Positions 9,277-15,596 of a stretch of DNA of 64,000 nucleotides are shown here, piece by piece; position 1 is the stretch's first letter; each line of letters starts with the position of its first letter. The notes beneath the pieces were generated by a model. That model did no database searches, was not told the DNA's origin, and saw only the letters and a program-made list of their open reading frames with translations. The translations under genes were made by a program, and so were the position numbers. The stretch spans positions 1,426,001 through 1,490,000 of the forward strand of contig NZ_CP040272.1 of NCBI RefSeq assembly GCF_013393905.1, written 5' to 3'. Source of the DNA: Nostoc sp. C052. Its GTDB lineage: Bacteria > Cyanobacteriota > Cyanobacteriia > Cyanobacteriales > Nostocaceae.

Positions 9277-10008
9277 ATGTGGTCAGAACCTCTTGTCAAT
9301 ATTGAAAACCTCAGCCATTACTACGGTCGAGGAGTCTTGCGTAAACAAATTCTGTTTGATATTAATCTAAAAATTAAACCGGGCGAAATTGTAATTATGA
9401 CCGGGCCATCGGGATCTGGTAAGACTTCTTTACTAACTTTAATTGGTGCTTTACGTTCAGCCCAAATCGGTAGTCTAAAAGTTTTTGGGCAAGAGCTATG
9501 CGGAGCTACTCAAGACCAATTAGTGCAAGTGCGACGTAATATTGGCTATATTTTTCAGTCACATAACTTGCTGAGTTTTTTAACAGCTCAACAGAATGTC
9601 CAAATGTCGCTTCAAATCCAGCCTGGGATGACTAAGCAGAAGGCTCAACGCCAAGCAAAATCTATACTTGAAGCTGTTGGATTAGGACAAAAAATTAATA
9701 GCTATCCAGAAAACCTCTCTGGCGGACAAAAACAGCGGGTTGCAATTGCTCGTGCTTTGGTAAACTCTCCCAGTTTAGTTTTGGCTGATGAACCTACTGC
9801 TGCTTTAGATAGTAAGACTGGTCGCGATGTCGTAGATTTAATGCAAAAACTAGCCAAAGAACAAGGGTGTTCCATCTTGTTAGTGACTCATGATAATCGT
9901 ATTTTAGATATTGCCAATCGTATTGTATACATGGAAGATGGTCGGTTAGATAGAAGTCCGACAGGAACTTTTATTGGGGAAGATGCGGTACAAAACGCGG
10001 TAAGGTGA
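9277..10008 (+). CDS. devA: DevA-family ABC exporter ATPase
   Basis: I choose the ATG at 9277, just after the devC stop, because an upstream in-frame start would lie inside devC. The 243-residue protein has all ABC ATPase motifs: Walker A GPSGSGKT, Q-loop at YIFQSHNLL, signature LSGGQKQRVAIARAL, Walker B LVLADEP, D-loop TAALDS and H-loop VTHD. Its closest general relatives are LolD/MacB-type ATPases, and DevA proteins belong there. It should form the cytoplasmic motor of the exporter encoded by the two preceding genes. A strong hairpin about 100 bases downstream probably ends the operon. Confidence 0.9.
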   Translation: MWSEPLVNIENLSHYYGRGVLRKQILFDINLKIKPGEIVIMTGPSGSGKTSLLTLIGALRSAQIGSLKVFGQELCGATQDQLVQVRRNIGYIFQSHNLLSFLTAQQNVQMSLQIQPGMTKQKAQRQAKSILEAVGLGQKINSYPENLSGGQKQRVAIARALVNSPSLVLADEPTAALDSKTGRDVVDLMQKLAKEQGCSILLVTHDNRILDIANRIVYMEDGRLDRSPTGTFIGEDAVQNAVR

Positions 10009-10104
10009 TTCAATGCCAACTCCCGCAAAGTATGCAAAATGAGCTAACTGCTTAAACCACAAGTCCTTGGGCTTTTCTTAGTGCCATTTAGCTCTTCATG
10101 CATA

Positions 10105-10157
10105 GGTGAGGGGGAGAAAAGGAGTTGCTGTCGGCAACCCCTTTTCTCCCCCTCACC
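10105..10157 (+). terminator. long GC-rich hairpin after devA, probable operon end
   Basis: Two 24-base arms (10105-10128 and 10134-10157) pair with a single mismatch around a five-base loop (TGTCG). The arms begin GGTGAGGGGGAGAAAAGG. There is no strong T-run, so factor-independent termination is not certain; the hairpin could also be a dispersed repeat that has landed here. Confidence 0.55.
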
Positions 10158-10753
10158 CTAAAAACAATTATTATTATAAATTGAGAAATAGAAGTCTAAT
10201 TTCTTTCGTTTGGTTTTTCATATAAAATCCTCTATTAATTAAATATTAATGACAATTGATGATGATATTAGAGTCTTACTTACTTAATTTTTTCTTAAAA
10301 TAAGTCTAAAGCAGAACATCAATTTAATTCGTAATTTGTAAGATTATCAATAGTCTATTATTTTAAGTACATCTTGTACATCAACACCGTTGCCAATTTA
10401 CGAGGTTTGATATAAAAGAAACCATTGAATAGCTACAAGCATATAACAAAAGTGCTGGCAACATTGTCAGATGGAGAACGATTATTACTGCAATGAATTA
10501 GCGATCGCCCATCTAAGTATTGTACTATCCCACCCCCTAATTCTTCCAAGGCAGCTTAGTTCCTATCTCAGTTAATGCCGAGAATACCAGATATATAACA
10601 AGCAGACCATTACTGATGACAAAAGTTACAATGTCGTTATTCATTGGTAAAGTGGCAACGCAATTGGGTAATCTTACTCGCTCTACCAATTTTTGAGAGC
10701 AGCTATATGGGAATATATAAGGTTGTAGCTAACCGCCTACGTAGAGGTCTAAA
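10158..10753. other. AT-rich intergenic region upstream of aroA
   Basis: This stretch of about 600 bases holds one GCGATCGC site near 10501 and no convincing gene. A 26-codon frame at 10616-10696 has no ribosome-binding site and no recognisable product. The aroA promoter should lie towards the right end, but no clear -35/-10 pair stands out. Confidence 0.4.
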
Positions 10754-12034
10754 GTGGATACCATTGAAATTCCTGCTCTAAATCGGCCAGTGGATGCCAC
10801 GGTAGAAATTCCTGGTTCTAAAAGTCTTACCAATCGGGCGTTGCTTGTCGCTGCTTTGGCGCAAGGTGACTCCATCTTAGAAAATGCCTTATTTAGTGAA
10901 GACAGCGAGTATTTTGCTAAATGTTTAGAGCAATTGAGTATTCCCATAACTCTGAATCCTCATCTGGCTCAGATTCAGATTGTCGGAAGGGGAGGTGATA
11001 TTCCAGCTAAACAGGCAGATTTATTTGTGGGTTTATCAGGTACTACAGCACGGTTTATTTCGGCGCTGGTGGCACTAGGTAATGGCGAATATCGGCTAGA
11101 TGGCGTTCCCCGGATGCGAGAACGACCTATGGGTGATATGCTGACCGTGCTGCAAACTGGTGGAGCCACTGTTAACTTTGAGGGAAACTCTGGGTTTATG
11201 CCCTACACCCTCTATAGTCAGGGATTCGCTGGCGGAAATTTTCGCTTGAAAGCCAACCAAACAAGTCAGCAACTTTCGGCATTGCTGATGATTGCACCTT
11301 ACGCTCAACAGGATACGATTTTTGAGGTTGAGGGTACACTGGTTTCTCAGTCTTATATCAAAATGACCTGTAGCCTCATGGCCGATTTTGGCGTAGAGGT
11401 GATTCAAATTGGCGAGAATCAATTTCAGATTAAAGCAGGTCAACGTTACCAAGCTCGACATTACACAATAGAACCTGATGCGTCAAATGCTTCTTACTTT
11501 TTTGCCGCCGCCGCCGTCACGGGTGGACGGGTGCGCGTCAAACATTTGACTAAACAATCCTGTCAGGGTGATATTCTCTGGCTGAATGTTTTAGAGCAGA
11601 TGGGTTGCCAAATTAAGGATTCGGATGATTACACTGAAGTGACGGGGCCGAAGCAATTGCAAGGCATCGACATTGATATGAATGATATATCAGATTTAGT
11701 GCAAACATTAGCTGCGATCGCACCTTTTGCCAGTTCACCAATTACTATTCGTAACGTAGAACATATTCGATATAAGGAAACCGATCGGATTCAAGCTGTT
11801 GTCACAGAATTGCGTCGGTTAGGGGTTAAGGTGGAAGAATTTGCCGATAAACTAAGAATTGAACCTAGCCCCATTACCCCAGCGGCGATTGAAACCTATC
11901 ACGATCATCGAATGGCGATGGCTTTTGCTGTCACTGGTTTGAAGGCTCCAGGGATTGTAATTAAAGATCCTGGTTGTACAGCGAAAACTTTTCCAGATTA
12001 CTTTACCAGATTTTTTCAAATGTTAGAACAATAA
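10754..12034 (+). CDS. aroA: 3-phosphoshikimate 1-carboxyvinyltransferase (EPSP synthase), divergent type
   Basis: The 426-residue enzyme joins phosphoenolpyruvate and shikimate 3-phosphate in aromatic amino acid synthesis. The start is GTG at 10754. Family motifs are present: the substrate loop PGSKSLTNRALL near residue 20, RMRERPMGDML near 120, SQSYIKMT, the DASNASYFFAAAA segment, the KETDRIQ motif and the HDHRMAMA motif. The phosphoenolpyruvate loop reads GLSGTTARFI, whereas the common form is GNAGTAMRPL, so the Asn and the Pro usual at this site are replaced. This places it outside the textbook class I form and suggests a second, divergent copy (inference). The gene is alone, with a candidate terminator at 12116. 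Confidence 0.88.
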   Translation: MDTIEIPALNRPVDATVEIPGSKSLTNRALLVAALAQGDSILENALFSEDSEYFAKCLEQLSIPITLNPHLAQIQIVGRGGDIPAKQADLFVGLSGTTARFISALVALGNGEYRLDGVPRMRERPMGDMLTVLQTGGATVNFEGNSGFMPYTLYSQGFAGGNFRLKANQTSQQLSALLMIAPYAQQDTIFEVEGTLVSQSYIKMTCSLMADFGVEVIQIGENQFQIKAGQRYQARHYTIEPDASNASYFFAAAAVTGGRVRVKHLTKQSCQGDILWLNVLEQMGCQIKDSDDYTEVTGPKQLQGIDIDMNDISDLVQTLAAIAPFASSPITIRNVEHIRYKETDRIQAVVTELRRLGVKVEEFADKLRIEPSPITPAAIETYHDHRMAMAFAVTGLKAPGIVIKDPGCTAKTFPDYFTRFFQMLEQ

Positions 12035-12115
12035 CGCATACTTAATTTCTGGAGATATCAAATACACTCTGACCTCTCTTCTTTTAGGCTACTCTGCATA
12101 CACAAGTACTAAAAT

Positions 12116-12152
12116 CCTTGCCTGTTAAGATACAAGCCCTTAGTAGGCAAGG
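12116..12152 (+). terminator. candidate terminator after aroA
   Basis: CCTTGCCT (12116-12123) pairs with AGGCAAGG (12145-12152), followed by GTTTGAGTTTT. The loop is long (21 bases) and itself contains AAGCCCTTAG, so stability is moderate. Position 82 bases after the aroA stop fits a terminator. Confidence 0.45.
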
Positions 12153-12214
12153 GTTTGAGTTTTACTAATGCTCTAGTTAGACTAAAAATAAATATTTTTT
12201 CTCTGAGGATGGAA

Positions 12215-12326
12215 TCAACAAAATAGCCGCAAAAAATCCTTCAAATCATTCAAAGCAGGATGCTCAAAATCCCAAATCGCTGTTTTGTTGGTCATGACAT
12301 AATCAAAGCTTTTCATACTACATTTA
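12215..12326 (-). pseudogene. detached 3' fragment of the IS-interrupted TOPRIM gene
   Basis: On the minus strand, past the left IS end, the sequence encodes KCSMKSFDYVMTNKTAIW, then DFEHPALNDLKDFLRLFC and a TGA stop at 12215-12217. If the IS and one TA copy are removed, this joins in frame to the gene at 13493-14083 (GAG CGT AAA TGT AGT ATG). The rebuilt protein would have about 231 residues. The FEHPALNDLKDFL ending resembles the C-terminal pattern of small TOPRIM-like DUF3226-type proteins. Confidence 0.8.
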
Positions 12327-12366
12327 AGTAAGTCGGCGGGAAAATTTATAAGTATGTAACAAAATT

Positions 12367-12936
12367 TTAACCAGAGAGATTAGAGTTAAATTTAATACGT
12401 TGTGTCCTATAATTTCCTCTTTCTCCTCTAGCTTGAACACCATCTATTACTGCGTAAGCAAGATCCAACTCATCATCAAACATTCGTCCTGCTAGTTCAT
12501 CCTTTTTAAGGTGTTGCCATTCCAATTCAATCGGATTCATTTCGGAGCAATATTTGGGCAAAAAGAAGATGTATAAACCCATCTGTTCCCACTTTGACCA
12601 TAACTGCTGCACCTGAAGACATCGATGTATCGGCCCGTTGTCCTGCACTATTACTCTGATGCGCCCGATCTTTTGGGCTGACTCCGCTTCTTGCTCCATC
12701 ATCTGGATATAAGATTTTCTGTCAACACCACCAATAACCAAACCGTAAACAAAGCTGATTATTGGTTGAAAAAATCCAATAATGCTTAATCTACGACCAC
12801 GACGTTTACTTTGTTCTAGTCGTTTTTGCTCACCTCGGAAGTAATAGGTGTAACCCGGTTCGCTCCATGCACAAAACCCTGATTCATCCAAATACTTCAA
12901 GTCTATTTCTCCACTAGCAGCAGACAGTTCTAACAT
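12367..12936 (-). CDS. IS630 transposase, second frame (DDE catalytic part)
   Basis: The 189 residues from the first ATG in this frame hold the catalytic core of the transposase: the first Asp in KYLDESGFCAW, the second in VIVQDNGPIHR, and the third acidic residue in the LPKYCSEMNPIELEWQHLK motif, which is the typical IS630 DDE spacing. The frame is open well upstream of this ATG and overlaps the first frame, so it is probably translated mostly by -1 frameshifting at 12981-12987 rather than from its own start. No inactivating change is visible. Confidence 0.88.
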   Translation of the reverse strand: MLELSAASGEIDLKYLDESGFCAWSEPGYTYYFRGEQKRLEQSKRRGRRLSIIGFFQPIISFVYGLVIGGVDRKSYIQMMEQEAESAQKIGRIRVIVQDNGPIHRCLQVQQLWSKWEQMGLYIFFLPKYCSEMNPIELEWQHLKKDELAGRMFDDELDLAYAVIDGVQARGERGNYRTQRIKFNSNLSG

Positions 12937-12953
12937 ATCTAGGTCTGCTTGCT

Positions 12954-13421
12954 TTATTTCTTGGACTTTTGGGTCTTGTTTCCCTTTGTGGCTCTTTCTG
13001 ACTCGTTTCCAAATAACCCCCTTTTTTTGAGTACCCGTCTTAATCTGTCGGGACTCAGTTTAATAGAGCGATCTCTCTCTAATTTTTGAGCTAGTTGACG
13101 ACTGTTATATGTACGTGGCTCTTCTTTGAGACATTCCTCCAAAAATACTATATCCTCTTCGCTATACTTGGTTTTGCCTCCTCTACCTGGGTTATCCCAA
13201 AGCCCTTCTAAATCAAGTTTTCGCCATTTATGTAAGATTTCTCTTACCGTTTGAGGAGTCCAATTGAAATGAGCAGCTATTTTTTCTACGTACCAGCCAT
13301 GTGCATTTAGTCTAATGACCTCTGCTCGGTCTTTAACTTTCTGTGGTACATCCGCAGTTCTTAGGTTTAACAGGGTTTTATCTTGCTCATAGCTTAGGAA
13401 CACCCTTAGACGAGCGCCCAT
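12954..13421 (-). CDS. IS630 transposase, first frame (helix-turn-helix part)
   Basis: This 155-residue frame holds the DNA-binding half: helix-turn-helix segments (VIRLNAHGWYVEKIAAHFNW, TPQTVREILHKW) and the second HTH region with YNSRQLAQKLERDRSIKLS. It starts with ATG at 13421 and ends with TAA at 12954-12956. A slippery heptamer A AAG GGA lies in its frame at 12981-12987. A -1 slip there continues into the second frame as KGKQDPKVQEIKQADLDMLEL, giving a fused protein of about 351 residues, the normal size for IS630 transposases. Without slippage this product could act as a DNA-binding repressor of transposition (known for other IS families, inferred here). Confidence 0.88.
   Translation of the reverse strand: MGARLRVFLSYEQDKTLLNLRTADVPQKVKDRAEVIRLNAHGWYVEKIAAHFNWTPQTVREILHKWRKLDLEGLWDNPGRGGKTKYSEEDIVFLEECLKEEPRTYNSRQLAQKLERDRSIKLSPDRLRRVLKKRGLFGNESERATKGNKTQKSKK
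12981..12987 (-). other. -1 ribosomal frameshift site of the IS630 transposase
   Basis: On the minus strand the heptamer reads A AAG GGA in the frame of the first open frame, which matches the X XXY YYZ pattern. Slipping back one base gives AAA GGG and then the second frame, open to the end of the transposase. The stop of the first frame is about 27 bases downstream. Confidence 0.7.
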
Positions 13422-13492
13422 ACTCAGTCACCTCGGTAGATATATTCTCCGTATTTATTTATCTTTACATAGTTTGGTTTTTCCATGCCGAC

Positions 13493-14083
13493 TTACTTAC
13501 GCTCTGCTTGCTTCTTTTCAGTTTTTGAGCAAGTATCAAATCGGATATACATATCGACCCAGAATTTATCGAATTCCTTAACACTTATTTTTTGACCATG
13601 ATTTTGTAAGCAATTTTCCCAACTCTTTAAACAATCAGCATGAACAGAATCTTGGGACTTAATGCTTTTTAGAACTGTTTCAAGTTCCCCTTGACCATCA
13701 AGGTTGGTAAAGTAGCAAGCTAGTTGGATATTGAGACCATCAAGAGTTAAATTTACAAACTCTTTAACTTTTACAAGTAATGGCGCTTCTGTAAAAGCTT
13801 CTTGAACACATTCATTAATAAAATTAATTCTATCGCTTTCTTGATCGTTATCAATATCAATAATTATACCTACTCTTTCAATCTCACCCTTCTGTATATC
13901 AGCTTTTAAGTCTTTGAGAGCATTCGTTAACTTGGTTTTATTTAACCCATCCATTGCTCTATAGTCTTCTTCTGAAATTATAATTGGGGATGTAACTTCT
14001 ATATTCAAGTTGAGATAACGAATAATTGCCTGAAGGAAATATTTATCATTTTTGCTTTCCACAATCAAAATATTACTACTCAC
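13493..14083 (-). pseudogene. TOPRIM-like nuclease gene, 3' end interrupted by the IS630 element
   Basis: The frame starts with GTG at 14083 (GAGG site upstream), overlapping the upstream ATPase gene by 8 bases. TOPRIM-like features are the N-terminal ILIVESKNDKYFL with Glu9 and the acidic IIIDIDND at 76-80. Related small proteins pair with AAA ATPases in OLD-like and PARIS-like defence systems, where the TOPRIM part cuts nucleic acid. The stop codon TAA (13493-13495) is provided by the IS inverted repeat, so 36 C-terminal codons are lost and lie at 12215-12326. The catalytic acidic residues remain in the truncated 196-residue product, so partial activity cannot be excluded. The family assignment (DUF3226/DUF4435-like) is by pattern, not search. 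Confidence 0.75.
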
Positions 14084-15170
14084 CCCTCACCTCTTTGTTG
14101 TGGCTGATTCCATAATCCAAAGTATCTAAATCTCGTCTTATAGCAACTATCCGGTCAGTCTTAAACTGTCTTGTAAGTTCAAAATGAGCAGATGTATTTT
14201 GATATTCTAAACCAGCTTTTATAAAAGCCTTAGTCATTTCTAAGCTATGTGTTGTGGCAAATATTTGCACATTTAACTCATTAGCCAATTTGTAAAGAAT
14301 AGTCCAAAAATAGACTTGATTAGAGTGATGAATACCATTTTCTATTTCATCAACTAGCAAAATACTATTCTCATTATTCACAAGTCTTAAAATAATATCA
14401 GCTATGCGATTAATTGCATCACCAAACAAAGACAATGGCAACCGACCTTCTCCCTGTCTCTTAAGATAAACAGTCGGTTCGCCAATACTAAAGCTCTCCA
14501 CCTGTACAATTGAGGCATCAATAGCCTGAAAAGCTTTTAGAATTTCACCATCTCTTTCGTTCAACCGAGCCTTATCAAACTCTATTGTTAAGTCTTTACT
14601 AGAAACTCTTAAGAAGGAAGGTATAAAAAAAGCATTTTTAATGTCAGGAATTTTTATATCTTTTGCTAGCAATCCCTTTGTGCTTGAAATAATTGAAGTT
14701 TTAAAAGCTTCTCCATGATTAATTCTTGTTTTAAGGTGCATCACAGATCGTACAGACTCACTTCCCGAAAAAAGGCTCGTGATGTTGTCTTTCATCTCAT
14801 CCTCACTATCTTGCTCATCGGTTTCCTCTAAAAAATCTTCTACAGATTCATCAACGCATATCTCAACTATCTTTGAAGATTGATTTTCCAGAGTAGCCTC
14901 AATTACAAGATTGCTATTCTTATTCTGATGAAAGAAGAAATTATTCCAGGTTCTTTCAGGTAAAGATTTGCTATAACTTAATTGTTCACGTCTTATATGT
15001 CGTAGTAAGATAATTGTCTCTGGTCGTGGAGAACTATTTATAAATAGTGCCTCCAATAATGCAGTTTTTCCAATATTATTCTTTCCACTAATTAAATTTA
15101 TTTTCTCAAAACCAGATACTTTTAAATAATCAAAGCATCTAAAATTTTTAATTTCAATATTTTTAATCAT
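14076..15170 (-). CDS. OLD-like AAA family ATPase, partner of the TOPRIM gene
   Basis: The 364-residue protein has an N-terminal ABC/SMC-type start (IKNIEIKNFRCFDYLKVSGF), Walker A SGKNNIGKTALLEALF near residue 30, a variable insertion rich in Glu and Asp (about 105-130), Walker B SILLVDEIENGIHHSNQ near 270 and the switch motif QIFATTHSLEM near 300. This is the AAA_21/OLD-type ATPase fold. A good AGAGGT site precedes the ATG at 15170. It overlaps the TOPRIM gene by 8 bases, so the two are translationally coupled. Known two-gene OLD-like systems sense phage and activate the TOPRIM nuclease; that role is inferred here. The ATPase itself looks intact. Confidence 0.85.
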   Translation of the reverse strand: MIKNIEIKNFRCFDYLKVSGFEKINLISGKNNIGKTALLEALFINSSPRPETIILLRHIRREQLSYSKSLPERTWNNFFFHQNKNSNLVIEATLENQSSKIVEICVDESVEDFLEETDEQDSEDEMKDNITSLFSGSESVRSVMHLKTRINHGEAFKTSIISSTKGLLAKDIKIPDIKNAFFIPSFLRVSSKDLTIEFDKARLNERDGEILKAFQAIDASIVQVESFSIGEPTVYLKRQGEGRLPLSLFGDAINRIADIILRLVNNENSILLVDEIENGIHHSNQVYFWTILYKLANELNVQIFATTHSLEMTKAFIKAGLEYQNTSAHFELTRQFKTDRIVAIRRDLDTLDYGISHNKEVRGE

Positions 15171-15368
15171 TGAAACCTCTATGTTGAAATAGTTTCATTA
15201 TACTTTACCTAATAAAATATAAAATTTATCTTCAATTAAATCGTGAGAAACTTAAATATTAGCTTACGCTCATAATACAAACCATAAGACTCAGACAACT
15301 TAATAGTAGTGTTTTTTCTATGCCCAACAGTAGCAAATATCTGTGAATTAAGTAAGTAGGCATGAATG

Positions 15369-15495
15369 AAAAACTCCACCCACCAGAGGATGGAGTTTTT
15401 GGGCATGGTGAAGAAGTTACCAATGCCCAATACCCCAAGCGGCGGGGCGACTATCCCTCTCCACGCCACTTGCGGGATGGAGTTTCCCGCCGCTT
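15369..15495. repeat. cluster of hairpins, possible end of a decayed IS or MITE
   Basis: Between the divergent ATPase and CHAT genes lie two strong structures. AAAAACTCCA (15369-15378) pairs with TGGAGTTTTT (15391-15400). AAGCGGCGGG (15437-15446) pairs with CCCGCCGCTT (15486-15495), enclosing a smaller ATCCC/GGGAT pair. The words GATGGAGTTT and ACCAATGCCCAATACCCC recur in and around the block. Subterminal hairpins of this kind are typical of IS200/IS605-type ends, but no transposase is present and the assignment is uncertain. Confidence 0.5.
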
Positions 15496-15596
15496 TCAAT
15501 AAAATTAATTAGCGAGTTTTTCAAATGAGCGAACCTATGGGTTTCTTACTTTATTTTGGGAATCCTAAATCTCAGAAGCTATAGAAACCGCAAATT

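Larger units (their letters stand above)
12327..13497 (-). mobile_element. IS630-family insertion sequence, complete, flanked by TA duplication
   Basis: The element is 1171 bp. Its ends are inverted repeats: AGTAAGTCGGC at 12327-12337 and GCCGACTTACT at 13487-13497, with similarity continuing inward (GGGAAAA against ATGGAAAA). A TA dinucleotide flanks each side (12325-12326 and 13498-13499), the known target duplication of IS630/Tc1/mariner elements. It carries one transposase split into two overlapping frames on the minus strand. It lies inside the 3' part of a TOPRIM gene whose two halves remain on either side. The ends and frames look intact, so it may still be active. Confidence 0.9.

Noticed and set aside
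10616..10696. 26-codon frame beginning MTKVTMSLFIGKV
   Set aside because: No ribosome-binding site, no known family and too short to trust without conservation.
15236..15499. 87-codon open frame on the minus strand
   Set aside because: It is formed by the hairpin repeat block at 15369-15495 and resembles no protein.
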